Shown piece after piece: positions 1 through 8,647 of a DNA stretch of 64,000 nucleotides (position 1 is the first letter of the stretch; each line of letters begins with the position of its first letter). Below the pieces are notes generated by a model, which saw only the letters and a program-made list of their open reading frames with translations, was not told where the DNA came from and made no database searches. The position numbers were made by a program, and so were the translations under genes. This DNA comes from Rhodococcus sp. (in: high G+C Gram-positive bacteria). GTDB taxonomy: Bacteria > Actinomycetota > Actinomycetes > Mycobacteriales > Mycobacteriaceae. The DNA is taken from contig NZ_JAHFVG010000024.1 in NCBI RefSeq assembly GCF_023264675.1, positions 21,690 through 85,689 of the forward strand, read 5' to 3'.

Positions 1-74
1 GTCGAACGAATTTCGATCAACTGACGCGCGCGGCCTCGACAGTGGCCGCCGAACATCACTGAAAGGCAACAGAC

Positions 75-308
75 ATGGCAGATCTGGTGACGGTTCCAGT
101 GCTCGAGCTCTGCGCGGGAGATCGCGTGCACGAACGCAACGACGAGTGGGAGCCGCACCCGTTCTCCACAGATGAGATCTACACCTACACCGTCGAAGAC
201 GTCACGCGGATCAACAATGACACCGTCCTCGTCGGGATCGTCGGCGGCGACATCCCCTCGGGCATCACCTACCGGCCCGACAGCACAGTCAAGCGTGAAG
301 CTCGGTAA
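75..308 (+). CDS. Small hypothetical protein, 77 aa
   Basis: An acidic 77-residue protein with no motif I recognise. The ATG at 75 follows an AAAGG ribosome-binding site about 10 bases upstream. There is no signal peptide or membrane segment. Alternating Val/Thr stretches in the second half suggest a small beta-rich fold. It is the first of four short same-strand genes (75, 363, 698, 1045) separated by short gaps, which looks like one transcription unit. Function unknown. Confidence 0.6.
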   Translation: MADLVTVPVLELCAGDRVHERNDEWEPHPFSTDEIYTYTVEDVTRINNDTVLVGIVGGDIPSGITYRPDSTVKREAR

Positions 309-362
309 CCGGATCGCCCCGCACCGATCGGAACCGACTCCTCGAGGAATGGACGGACCGCA

Positions 363-572
363 ATGACAGAGTTCGCGCCCAACATCGACAACGCACGCAT
401 CGTCTACGACGTGACGTCGCGGGACTCGACATCGACGACACACACTCAGGACGCCTATCCCTTCGACGACGGCAAGGACTACCCGCACTCTTCGCACCTG
501 ACGGCCATCATGCTGGACCTCGACGAGCGCGGGCTCGACCTGATATCGCTGACGGTTCGGGACCATCGCTGA
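363..572 (+). CDS. Small hypothetical protein, 69 aa
   Basis: A 69-residue acidic, soluble protein rich in Asp, Ser and Thr, with no recognised domain. It lies 54 bases after the previous gene on the same strand and probably shares its transcript. The ribosome-binding site is not obvious, so the start is less certain. The central segment has several His and Asp residues but no clear metal-binding pattern. Function unknown. Confidence 0.5.
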   Translation: MTEFAPNIDNARIVYDVTSRDSTSTTHTQDAYPFDDGKDYPHSSHLTAIMLDLDERGLDLISLTVRDHR

Positions 573-697
573 CCCCTGGTTGTCTTGCAGCGAGAGGCGT
601 CGCAAGCGGACCCAACGCGAGATATCGAATTCAAACCGTCGGTGAGACAGTGAATAACGCCGATCACACGGCACCACCACACGGAAGGACGCCACGG

Positions 698-919
698 ATG
701 ACGCTGGCAGAAGCACGTAAGACCGCAGCCGCATACCCCGAGACCAGCGGGATCGGAGGAGCCGTAGCAGCCTTCGCGGAGGGGCACCGCGTCAGCTACG
801 AGCGATTTATGAGCGACCTCGACATGTTGGCCACGGAATACGGATTCGACAGCCACGACGACATCGCGGCCTTGCGGAAATTCGCGGGGGACACCGCCGC
901 GGACATCTGGCGAGACTGA
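698..919 (+). CDS. Small hypothetical protein, 73 aa
   Basis: The ATG at 698 is preferred because GGAAGGA sits about 9 bases upstream. An in-frame GTG at 650 would add 16 residues of low-complexity sequence. The protein is alpha-helical in character, with Ala-rich helices and an acidic C-terminus ending DIWRD. No known domain. Same strand and close spacing suggest cotranscription with the neighbouring small genes. Confidence 0.55.
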   Translation: MTLAEARKTAAAYPETSGIGGAVAAFAEGHRVSYERFMSDLDMLATEYGFDSHDDIAALRKFAGDTAADIWRD

Positions 920-1044
920 CTGAGGCGGGCGTTCTGCGGACGCCTCAATCCGACGGTGTCCAGTAAGGGCGATTCGGCTCCGACGTACCAGGTCCGGGTG
1001 TAGTACAAACCCATCCGCTTGTACCAACCGGAAGGGGTCAGATC

Positions 1045-1506
1045 ATGTCCGAAGAAAATCCTGGCGGGATTACACCGACGCCGACCGCAGACCCGGACGG
1101 CCGCGCGTATTGGCCCCTGTTCGGGATCGCGGCCGCCCTTGTCGCAGTCTTCCTCGTCCTGAGTGTGTGGCTGTTCACCGCGGCCAACAACGACGGCACA
1201 ACCGAGATCGTATGGAGCCGATACGCCTACATCGTCGGCGGCATCGAAGCGATAGTGTTCGCGGCCGTCGGATGGTTGTTCGGCAGAGAAGTGAACCGTG
1301 GGACCGCAGCGGTAGCGAAGGAGCATGCCGAGGCAGCCCAGGAAGACGCCGAAGCAGCCAAGAAGGATGCCGAGGCAGGGAACCAGCTCGCGGGGGTTGT
1401 CAGAGGCTTCTTGGTGCAGCAGCAAAGTGGCGGGGGTATCGAAACCACCTCTGCTCAGGGCTTACGGTTCGAGGTCGATCGACTGTTTCCCACCTCTCGT
1501 CCGTGA
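1045..1506 (+). CDS. Two-pass membrane protein with coiled-coil tail
   Basis: A 153-residue protein with two hydrophobic segments at about residues 22-44 and 60-80. A strongly Ala/Glu/Lys-rich stretch at about 90-115 repeats an AxxDAEAA pattern and should form a helix or coiled coil on one membrane face. The ATG has a GGAAGGGG ribosome-binding site. Architecture suggests an inner-membrane anchor or small scaffold, but no family is recognised. The imperfect repeat GTACAAACCC...GCTTGTACC just upstream could be a regulatory dyad. Confidence 0.6.
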   Translation: MSEENPGGITPTPTADPDGRAYWPLFGIAAALVAVFLVLSVWLFTAANNDGTTEIVWSRYAYIVGGIEAIVFAAVGWLFGREVNRGTAAVAKEHAEAAQEDAEAAKKDAEAGNQLAGVVRGFLVQQQSGGGIETTSAQGLRFEVDRLFPTSRP

Positions 1507-1600
1507 TGGACATGAGATAGGTGGGCAGTGCCCCGATCTGCACAGGATCCTGATTCGCGTCAACCCAGAGAGAACAGCCCGAATGTGAGGACGCCGAAGC

Positions 1601-2188
1601 GTGTCGGTGGCCCGAGATAGCGTGCCGTATATGAGATTTCGGACGTTGATCGACTTGGTGACACGTGAGGTGTGGAGGCGGAGGGTGCGCAGTGAGATCG
1701 AGTCACTCGCCCGCCGCGGGGCTGTGATCGTCGATACCGAGACGACGGATTTCGAGGGCCTGGCCGTCGAGGTTGCGGTGGTGGACCTCGCTAGCGGCGA
1801 TGTGCTGATCGAGTCTCTGATCGAGCCCGCGGGCGCATTGATCACGGCGAGCGCATCAGCTGTGCACGGTCTTTCCGATCATGATGTTGCGGGTGCGCCC
1901 GCGTTCGCCGAGTTGGCTCCACGTCTGAGAGCGGTACTGCGTGGCCGACCGGTCATTGCTTACAACGCAGGGTTCGATCGAGAGGTTCTGGCTCGCCATG
2001 CACGAGCTGTGGGAGTAGCCCCGGTGGCCGACGACGACCAATGGTGGTGCGCGATGCGTGCGCGGTCCTCGTTCAACGGTGAACGTCGGTGGCGAAAGCT
2101 CGACGGAGGGCATCGTGCGGTGAATGACTGCATGGCCACGCGAGAGTTGCTGCGCACCATGCGAAGCCGCTCGTCACGGGTCGTGTAG
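1601..2188 (+). CDS. DnaQ-like 3'-5' exonuclease
   Basis: A 195-residue DEDDh-type exonuclease domain protein. Exo I is seen as DTETT near residue 46, Exo II as AYNAGFDREVL near 120, and the Exo III region as HRAVNDCMAT near 170. These supply the acidic metal ligands plus the His of the DnaQ/epsilon family. Such proteins remove nucleotides from 3' ends of DNA or RNA; stand-alone copies are common on plasmids and phages. The GTG at 1601 has GAGGA about 10 bases upstream; ATG 1631 is an alternative. It ends only 7 bases before the convergent P450 gene. Confidence 0.8.
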   Translation: MSVARDSVPYMRFRTLIDLVTREVWRRRVRSEIESLARRGAVIVDTETTDFEGLAVEVAVVDLASGDVLIESLIEPAGALITASASAVHGLSDHDVAGAPAFAELAPRLRAVLRGRPVIAYNAGFDREVLARHARAVGVAPVADDDQWWCAMRARSSFNGERRWRKLDGGHRAVNDCMATRELLRTMRSRSSRVV

Positions 2189-2195
2189 AGCTCGG

Positions 2196-3335
2196 CTACA
2201 GCTGCACTCCGAGGTGTTCGAGTCCGCCGAACATGATCCCTTCCCGCCACTGCGGTGATCCGTCGAGTCGGATGTCCGGACGCGCGACAAGTAGTTGTTC
2301 GACGGCTGCGATGGTCTGTTTGAGTGCCAGGTGTGATCCCACGCAGTAATGCGGCCCGTATCCAAAGGACATGTGCGGGGCTGCCGCGGCCGAATGGGGG
2401 CAGCTGGGTGCGCTCGGATCGGGGCCCCGCAGTGACACCAGCACGAGGTCGCCTGCGGCGATATCGATGTCGGCGATGGTCACCGGTGTCGATGCAACCC
2501 GCATGGTGGCGATCGGTAGTGGGGGATGACGGTTCAACGCGGTGCGTGTCACCTCCGTCATCGTGAGATCGCCGGATCTGTACGAGTTCAGCATTTTCCG
2601 GTCCTCGCGCAGTAGTTCGTAGAACACCGCTGTGATGAATGCCGAGGTCGTTTCATGGCCCGCGATGAGGATCAGTGCAGCTGTGGACAGGGCCTCCTGC
2701 CACGTGAGGTTGCTGTCGCGTGCGAGAACACCCAGTAGGTCGTCTCGCCGGATGACGTGTCGAAACAGCATTTCGGACAATAGTTTTCGAGCCATGTGTA
2801 TGCCTGCGCGCTGTAGCTGTCGGGGTGGGGTGAGTAGGACGTCCGACAGTAGTCGGGACGATTCGATCAACGAAGGATCGGAAATGCCGAGAATCGATGT
2901 GATAATGTCATAGGGAATTGGCTTGGCGTACAGGGCAGCCAGGTCGACCCGATGGCCGATGGGAGGCAGGGCTGTGATTCGTTCGGACACCGCCAGCGAG
3001 ATCGTTGTATCGAACCGGTCGACGGTGCCGGGCGCGAACAGTCGGGAGACGGTTCGACGGAGCCGTAGATGTTCGGGACCGTCGTGAGCGAGCATGTGCG
3101 AGAGCAGCGGAGCTGCGAGCGCCTCTTTCCACCCTGCCGACGGCTGCCTGCCTGCCATGGCGGCGGGGGTTTTGGCCAAAGCGGTGTTGGTCAACGCGGC
3201 TCGGGTCTCTGGCCATCCGACGATGATCCAACCGCTCTGACCGTTCGGTGACGTCCAGCGATGAACAGGGCCTTGTTCTGCGTACTGGGCATAGTTGAAC
3301 TCTGGATTACTGAGGTCGATGGTGATCGGCGGCAT
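2196..3335 (-). CDS. Cytochrome P450 (first copy)
   Basis: A 379-residue bacterial class I cytochrome P450. The I-helix oxygen-activation motif is AGHETT, the ExxR motif is EVTR, and the heme-binding loop is FGYGPHYCVG with the axial Cys. The start MPPITIDL is chosen because GGAGA lies 8 bases upstream of the ATG at 3335; an upstream in-frame start lacks such a site. P450s hydroxylate small lipophilic substrates using a ferredoxin and reductase, neither of which is in this window. It is divergent from the Rv3651-like gene at 3388, with only about 50 bases between them, so the two probably share a control region. Confidence 0.9.
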   Translation of the reverse strand: MPPITIDLSNPEFNYAQYAEQGPVHRWTSPNGQSGWIIVGWPETRAALTNTALAKTPAAMAGRQPSAGWKEALAAPLLSHMLAHDGPEHLRLRRTVSRLFAPGTVDRFDTTISLAVSERITALPPIGHRVDLAALYAKPIPYDIITSILGISDPSLIESSRLLSDVLLTPPRQLQRAGIHMARKLLSEMLFRHVIRRDDLLGVLARDSNLTWQEALSTAALILIAGHETTSAFITAVFYELLREDRKMLNSYRSGDLTMTEVTRTALNRHPPLPIATMRVASTPVTIADIDIAAGDLVLVSLRGPDPSAPSCPHSAAAAPHMSFGYGPHYCVGSHLALKQTIAAVEQLLVARPDIRLDGSPQWREGIMFGGLEHLGVQL

Positions 3336-3387
3336 AGTGTGTCTCCAGCAAATTGGCTCGAACAGCGAAAGAGGAGGTCGGGGATCT

Positions 3388-4401
3388 GTGGCTGACAAGG
3401 GTGCTCAATGGCTATTGGTGGAGCATTTCGACGACTCGTCGTTGTCGATTATCAACATGTCGGGCCGTCCCGAAAAGTTCACACCGATCGGGCAGCGACT
3501 CAAGAATCGCGGCGCGGAAGATCACGTTCGCGCGGTGATGAAAGAGCTTCGGCGCGGTAGAGACAATATCGCGGTCGAGTCGGACGGCCGATTCGTACAC
3601 GCGCGAGCTCTACGCGTGAACGAAAGCCTGCACGGTGCGTGGTACTGGTCCGGGCGCACTCCACCACCGCCGGTTCCGGCCGCGGGAGCGTGGCGGATCA
3701 ACTTGACCACGATGACGGCGCTCGGAAGCCGTGAGTGGGCGGAGATGGCCGACATACCGCAGGAATTCTGGGGCCAGGAACGTAGCCTCGCTGCGATGTT
3801 CGCGCAGGTGGACACGGACTCGGCTGAATCGGTCGCGATCAAGAAGATCATCACTGCCGAAGCGGGCACAGTGCACCAGGGCAAGTGGTCGGTGGCTCGG
3901 CAAGACGGCTCGAAGTGGCCCGCGCACTTCTCGTGCCGGATCTACCGGGAGACGACACCCGACGGCCACACACACATGGTCGCGCGCGGACTCAGTGTCG
4001 ACATCGGTGGCGACCCGAACGTATCGGCCGCGCCCGAGATCGTCCTGCTCGAACATCGCGTACTCGACGCGTTGACCGACCCAGGGGAGTACAGGGCCCT
4101 GGTGGACCTCAAGTCGCTGCGGTTGATCCGCTGGATGGGTGCCCCCGCACCGGGCATTGCCTGGCAGAAGGTGGCGAGCGAACCCGAACCCGAGGTACAC
4201 CCCGACGATCGCTCCACCATGATCGACATGGCCAAGGGTCTCGCCCGGCAACGCACTACCGGTCGACTACGCGTGCGCGCCCTCGACGGCACCTGGACAT
4301 GGCTCAATGTCACGGCATCACTGGTGGCGATCGACCAAGAGACCACAGCTGCCCTGTTGCAGGTGAAAGTTATCGACGATCACGCACTGACAAATGACTG
4401 A
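3388..4401 (+). CDS. Rv3651-like triple sensor-domain protein, copy 1
   Basis: A 337-residue protein resembling Mycobacterium tuberculosis Rv3651, a cytosolic protein of three PAS/GAF-type sensor folds. The signs are a WLLVEHF start, a central WRINLTTMTALG segment near residue 120, and a third segment LLEHRVLDAL followed by LIRWMGAPAPGIAW. The GTG at 3388 is chosen because GAGGAGG lies about 10 bases upstream and it leaves the family-like N-terminus. No enzymatic motif is visible. Three paralogs occur in this window (10656, 13947, 48046). The family assignment comes from recalled sequence pattern, not a search. Confidence 0.65.
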   Translation: MADKGAQWLLVEHFDDSSLSIINMSGRPEKFTPIGQRLKNRGAEDHVRAVMKELRRGRDNIAVESDGRFVHARALRVNESLHGAWYWSGRTPPPPVPAAGAWRINLTTMTALGSREWAEMADIPQEFWGQERSLAAMFAQVDTDSAESVAIKKIITAEAGTVHQGKWSVARQDGSKWPAHFSCRIYRETTPDGHTHMVARGLSVDIGGDPNVSAAPEIVLLEHRVLDALTDPGEYRALVDLKSLRLIRWMGAPAPGIAWQKVASEPEPEVHPDDRSTMIDMAKGLARQRTTGRLRVRALDGTWTWLNVTASLVAIDQETTAALLQVKVIDDHALTND

Positions 4402-5051
4402 ACAGAACATACCGACTGTTGTGCTATTTGCCGGTTGCTCTCCACGACAAGGGCGGTTTATGGTGGGTTTCCGAAAGCCCCTCGTGGGCGTCCCGCCGGT
4501 CGTAATCATTGGGCCGAGCGCGGTGAAATGCACAGGGTTATTTGTGCTGCCATCATCGCGCCGAACAGGGGGACGTACACGTATGAATCGCCACTCGAAA
4601 ACCACCCGGAAACGGGCTCATTTCCGACCCGCACATACGGCACCGTCGCAGCGGTCCGTCGTGTCACGGTCGGCTCACCACGCGCGCACCGGTGAGAAAT
4701 CAGGCGCGCAGGGATCCTCCCGAGGAGGTGTCCCTGGCATGGTCTAACAACCGCACGGTTCGGACGCGGGCATTGGTTTTGACGGCCCGCCCACGCCCGA
4801 ACCGGCAGACGTCGCGTACAGCAAAAGCACCGAACAACGACTCCTACGAGGGTAGGCGTTTCAGTATCGATCGCAACCAAAGCGCGTGCGGGTCCGGAAG
4901 GTAAATCGGCGTCCGCGCCAGCTTTCGGGGTGCGCAGCGGCCTGAACCCGCGCCTGACAAGCGTGGACGCGGCTACGCACCTGCCGGGTCCGGCACACGA
5001 TCGGGATGGATACGCGCGCCGAACGGGGGTCCAGAAAAAAGGATGAAACTT
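4402..5051 (+). other. 650-base intergenic region with a conserved hairpin
   Basis: I see no convincing gene here. It holds a weak hairpin at about 4442-4487 (arms CCACGA/TCGTGG) that may end the preceding transcript, and the conserved RNA-like element listed at 4760-4856. Confidence 0.5.
4760..4856 (+). ncRNA. Conserved hairpin element, copy C
   Basis: Stem GCGGGC (4766-4771) pairs with GCCCGC (4785-4790) around the loop ATTGGTTTTGACG. A conserved 3' block follows, CCGGCAGACGTCGCGTAC then AGCAAAAGCAC. Two other copies lie at 12418 and 16441. Between copies the second stem pair changes from A-T to C-G while the loop stays almost constant. That pattern is expected of a selected RNA structure. 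Family not recognised. Confidence 0.5.
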
Positions 5052-5111
5052 ATGTGGATTTTCGATCAGCCGTGGTTCTGGTTCGGACTGGGTAACGGTT
5101 CGAGCGCCTAG
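5052..5111 (+). CDS. Possible 19-aa aromatic-rich leader peptide
   Basis: A 19-codon frame MWIFDQPWFWFGLGNGSSA, preceded by AAAGGA at a suitable distance. Residues 2-11 contain three Trp and three Phe. It is followed 15 bases later by a long hairpin and 260 bases later by the GGDEF-EAL gene. That arrangement resembles a leader peptide with an attenuator, but no amino-acid biosynthesis gene follows, so the role is unclear. Confidence 0.4.
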   Translation: MWIFDQPWFWFGLGNGSSA

Positions 5112-5126
5112 ATCGGTCGCAGCGCT

Positions 5127-5175
5127 GAAGGCGGCGTATGCGGTGTGTACGTGGAGTACACCGACCGCCGCCTTC
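5127..5175 (+). terminator. Hairpin after the aromatic-rich short ORF
   Basis: Arms GAAGGCGGCG (5127-5136) and CGCCGCCTTC (5166-5175) pair perfectly. An inner stem follows, CGGTGTGTAC with GTACACCG (two unpaired bases). There is no T-run after it, which is common for actinobacterial terminators. It could be a terminator or attenuator for the short frame at 5052. Confidence 0.5.
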
Positions 5176-5370
5176 GGTGCCCCAGCCGGTGCTTCTGCTC
5201 ATGCAGGAGCGCCAAGAAACGCAACGCCGCCGTGAGGCCACGGCAATTGGCTACAGTCTTTCGATGGGCAGGAGCCGGGCCAAGGATTGTCAGCTTGGGC
5301 ATTCGGCCACACCCCATGGCGAAACCGGGGCCGCCGGGTGCGCTGGCACCGGAGGAAAGGGATTCGCACC

Positions 5371-7224
5371 GTGGTGGGACATCGCACTCTCGAGCACCTC
5401 GTCACCGAGGTCGCGTCGGAGCTGGTTGCGGTCGACTCCGGTACCGTCCATGCCGCCTACACCCGAGTCCTGCGCTCACTGGTTGAGTACTTCGGCGTCC
5501 ACGCCAGCTACCTGAGGCATCACGATCGATCCAACAGATCGACGACGATGATCGCCGAATGGCCCGCACGACCGGACGCGCCCGACCCAGATCCTCTCGG
5601 GGTGGTCTTCTTCGACGACGACCCCGTCTTCGCCATGTGCGAGCACCTGACTTCCCCGCGCGTCTTCCGGCCGCAGCCCGAGATCGAGGACTACCGGCGG
5701 CGCATCGAGGAGGCCTCCGGATTCAAAGCGACGTCCATGGCCGTCGTGCCGTTGGTGACCACCGACCCCATCGGCTGGCTCGGGTTGATACAGGTAGGCG
5801 ACCGCGAGTGGACCGACCAAGAGCTGGAAGCCTTGGTCGCCATATCGACACTCCTCGCCCAGGTCAAAGCCAGGATTACGGCGGAAGAGCACCTACGCAC
5901 AGCAGCCGTGGAAGATGCGTTGACAGGACTGTCCAATCGCCGCGGACTCGAGCACGACCTCCGGCGACGGCTCGAACACAGCGACCACAGCAGGCCGTCG
6001 ACCGTGATCTACCTCGACCTCGATCGCCTCAAGGCCCTCAACGACTTCTACGGGCACACAGCAGGGGACACCTACCTCAAGTCCCTGGCCCACACCCTGC
6101 GCACAACACTCGGACCCGACGCGATGATCGCGCGATGGGGCGGAGACGAATTCGTCATCGTCGTCGACCCACCCGCCCCGTCATCGGGCACCAAACCCCA
6201 GTCCTCGCTCGACATCGCCAGGACTGTCTTGGACGCAGTATCGAGCACCACCGTGTCGGTAAACGGAGACACGATCAGCCGCACCGCGAGTGTCGGCGTC
6301 ATCTCGGCGTCACCAGGAGTAGATGACGTCGACGAAGTCCTCGCGAACGCGGACTATGCCGCCATGTCGGCCAAACGATCAGGCGGAAACAGCATCGTCT
6401 TGTTCGACGCGGAAATCCGAGCCCAGAACACCCTCCACAACGATGTCGAAATGCATCTGCGAGACGGTATTCGCGACGGAGAGCTGCGGCTGCATTACCA
6501 GCCCGAAATAGACCTGTCGAGCGGACTGATCGTCGGTGTCGAAGCCCTCGTGCGGTGGCAACACCCGACGCGCGGTCTCCTACCGCCGTCGGCGTTCGTC
6601 GAGGTCGCCGAAACGTCCGATCTGGCCGGTGCCCTGGGCCGCTGGGTCCTCGACCACGCGACGGCGACGTACGCAAAGTGGCTCACTGATCTGCCCGACC
6701 TCGACGTCGTCATGAGCGTCAATGTCTCACCCGCACAACTGCTCGAACCGGACTTCGTCGACGTAGTCGCGGAAACGTTGAGCGCACACTCGCTGTCGGC
6801 CAGCAGACTGAGACTGGAGATCACCGAGACGGCCGCCGTGCAGGACACACCGCGCGTTGCGCACATCCTCGAGTTGCTCAAATCGATCGGAGTCGCGGTG
6901 GCCATCGACGACTTCGGAACCGGCTACAGCTCCCTGGCACACCTGAAGGTATTGCCTGTCGACACGGTGAAGATAGACCGGCAATTCGTCCAGGATCTAG
7001 GGACGGACGAGCAGGACCGCGCGGTGGTGGCCGCAGTCATCGGGCTGGCGGCCGCCTTCCGGCTGCAGGTGGTTGCCGAGGGCGTCGAAACACGAGAAGC
7101 GCGTGACGTGCTCTACCGCATGGGATGCACACGGGCGCAGGGATTTCTGTACTCGAAGCCTGTACCTGCCGACGAGGCGAAAGCACTGCTCGAGGTCGGT
7201 TCGATCCACGTCACAGCGAAATGA
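5371..7224 (+). CDS. GAF-GGDEF-EAL cyclic-di-GMP protein
   Basis: A 617-residue protein that makes and/or breaks cyclic di-GMP. Residues about 1-180 form a GAF-like sensor region. The diguanylate cyclase domain follows with an intact WGGDEF active site near residue 256. The phosphodiesterase domain has EALVRW near 391, the DDFGTGYSS signature near 512, and VVAEGVET towards the end. Both active-site motifs look complete. The GTG at 5371 (or 5374) is chosen because GGAGG precedes it; a TTG at 5287 is also in frame. No membrane segment, so it should act in the cytoplasm. It is followed by a strong terminator. Confidence 0.9.
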   Translation: MVGHRTLEHLVTEVASELVAVDSGTVHAAYTRVLRSLVEYFGVHASYLRHHDRSNRSTTMIAEWPARPDAPDPDPLGVVFFDDDPVFAMCEHLTSPRVFRPQPEIEDYRRRIEEASGFKATSMAVVPLVTTDPIGWLGLIQVGDREWTDQELEALVAISTLLAQVKARITAEEHLRTAAVEDALTGLSNRRGLEHDLRRRLEHSDHSRPSTVIYLDLDRLKALNDFYGHTAGDTYLKSLAHTLRTTLGPDAMIARWGGDEFVIVVDPPAPSSGTKPQSSLDIARTVLDAVSSTTVSVNGDTISRTASVGVISASPGVDDVDEVLANADYAAMSAKRSGGNSIVLFDAEIRAQNTLHNDVEMHLRDGIRDGELRLHYQPEIDLSSGLIVGVEALVRWQHPTRGLLPPSAFVEVAETSDLAGALGRWVLDHATATYAKWLTDLPDLDVVMSVNVSPAQLLEPDFVDVVAETLSAHSLSASRLRLEITETAAVQDTPRVAHILELLKSIGVAVAIDDFGTGYSSLAHLKVLPVDTVKIDRQFVQDLGTDEQDRAVVAAVIGLAAAFRLQVVAEGVETREARDVLYRMGCTRAQGFLYSKPVPADEAKALLEVGSIHVTAK

Positions 7225-7225
7225 A

Positions 7226-7263
7226 GGACACCCCAGCAAGCAACTCTGCTTGCCGGGGTGTCC
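7226..7263. terminator. Bidirectional terminator between GGDEF-EAL and P450 genes
   Basis: GGACACCCC-A-GCAAGCA pairs with TGCTTGC-C-GGGGTGTCC around an ACTC loop, a 16-bp stem with one mismatch. It lies between convergent genes ending at 7224 and 7282, so it can serve both strands. Confidence 0.85.
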
Positions 7264-7281
7264 TCGGGCGTGGAACCCCGA

Positions 7282-8496
7282 TCAGGACAACCGTGTGGGT
7301 AGCGATGTGATGCCACTGGTGAAGGCCGACAACGCAAGATCGGGTTGTCCGGCAGTCCGTAGATCGGGATAGCGAGTGAACAACGACTGCAGCATCGACC
7401 GAATTTCGACGCGAGCGAGATTCGCGCCGAGGCAATGGTGCGGACCGCGGGCCCCGAAGCCGATGTGAGCAGACACATTCGGTCGTGTGAAGTCGAAGGT
7501 GTCCGGTTCGGCGAACATTCGACTGTCGTGGTTACCGGAGAGGTACCACAGGACAACCTTGTCGCCTTCGGCGATCGTGACTGCACCGACCTGGACGTCG
7601 CGAGTGGCCGTGCGCCTCATGTACGGCACGGGCGATGACCATCGGACAACTTCTTCGATCGCGTGCCCGATGTGAGTGTCGAAGTCGCCGATCAACAGGT
7701 CCCGCTGGGCAGGGTTCTCCGTCAGTAGATGCATTGCCCAGGAAATTGCTTGGCGTGCAGTGTCACCTCCCGCGGTGACGAGCAGAATCACGAAACTACC
7801 GAACTCCGACGGCGTGAGCTTGTCACCGTCGACGGTCGCATTGACCAGACGCGAGGTGAGGTCGTCGGTCGGCTCTGCGGAGCGCTTGGTACCCAAATCC
7901 AGTGCATATCCGTAAATCTCGGCGAGAGCGTTCGAGCCGCCGGGGGAATGCGAGAACGTCTGATCCGTCGCGCCGACCACCTCATCGGCCAGACGGAGGA
8001 TCACTGGTCGATCGGACTCCGGAATGCCGAGCAGCTCGCAGATGACGTACAGCGGCAGCCTGTTGGACACCAGATCCACGAACTCGAACTGGCCGGTTGT
8101 GGGGAGCTCATCGACGATGTGGTCCGCGTAGCGCGCAATGCCGGACTGGAGCTCGGTGACAGCTTTCATCGTGAACGCGGATTGAACGATGTTGCGCAGA
8201 CGGCGGTGGCGGGGATTGTCCATGGCAACGATCGAGGCAGCGAATTCGAGAATTTCTGGGGGCATGTCCATGATCGTGAAGCCCTTGGCGTTGCTGAAGG
8301 TGTCGGCATCTCGCTCCATCGCGACGATGTCGTCGTAGGAGACTACGGACCAGAATCCGGGTCCTGAGTCCTCTGCGTGGAACTCGATGGTGTCGCGATT
8401 TCTCAATGCCTCGAAGTTCGACAGACGGTCCTCGAAGCTGCAATCCCAGAAGGCACGATCCGCGGGTGAGATCTGAAGACTGGTGGATTCGGACAT
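7282..8496 (-). CDS. Cytochrome P450 (second copy)
   Basis: A 404-residue cytochrome P450. Visible motifs are the I-helix TAGGDTAR, the ExxR motif within EEVVRW, and the heme loop FGARGPHHCLG with the axial Cys. The overall pattern resembles the CYP124/125/142 branch that hydroxylates lipid or sterol side chains in mycobacteria and rhodococci, but I assign that only tentatively. The ATG at 8496 has AGGA at good spacing; longer in-frame starts reach 8514. It is not closely related to the P450 at 2196. No ferredoxin or reductase lies nearby. An IS1380 element sits just upstream and may have separated it from its original promoter or neighbours. Confidence 0.9.
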   Translation of the reverse strand: MSESTSLQISPADRAFWDCSFEDRLSNFEALRNRDTIEFHAEDSGPGFWSVVSYDDIVAMERDADTFSNAKGFTIMDMPPEILEFAASIVAMDNPRHRRLRNIVQSAFTMKAVTELQSGIARYADHIVDELPTTGQFEFVDLVSNRLPLYVICELLGIPESDRPVILRLADEVVGATDQTFSHSPGGSNALAEIYGYALDLGTKRSAEPTDDLTSRLVNATVDGDKLTPSEFGSFVILLVTAGGDTARQAISWAMHLLTENPAQRDLLIGDFDTHIGHAIEEVVRWSSPVPYMRRTATRDVQVGAVTIAEGDKVVLWYLSGNHDSRMFAEPDTFDFTRPNVSAHIGFGARGPHHCLGANLARVEIRSMLQSLFTRYPDLRTAGQPDLALSAFTSGITSLPTRLS

Positions 8497-8643
8497 AGAC
8501 ATTCCTGACGTCATTGTGGGGGAGTGAGGGGGATGAACGACACCCTAGATGTCGAGGAAAGCAGCCCAATTCGGCTCTTCGCCGAGGACTGTGAGCTCTC
8601 ACAAAAAACCTACCGGAATGGTCGACGTCGAGGACCGAGCGAG

Positions 8644-8647
8644 CTAG
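8644..8647. repeat. CTAG target duplication, left side of IS1380 element
   Basis: CTAG at 8644-8647 is repeated at 10309-10312, directly outside the element's inverted repeats. CTAG is itself palindromic, so the exact boundary could shift by a base or two. Confidence 0.6.

Noticed and set aside
5052..5111. A trp-type attenuator controlling biosynthesis
   Set aside because: Three Trp codons are not consecutive and no tryptophan or aromatic pathway gene follows. I kept only the weaker claim of a leader peptide.
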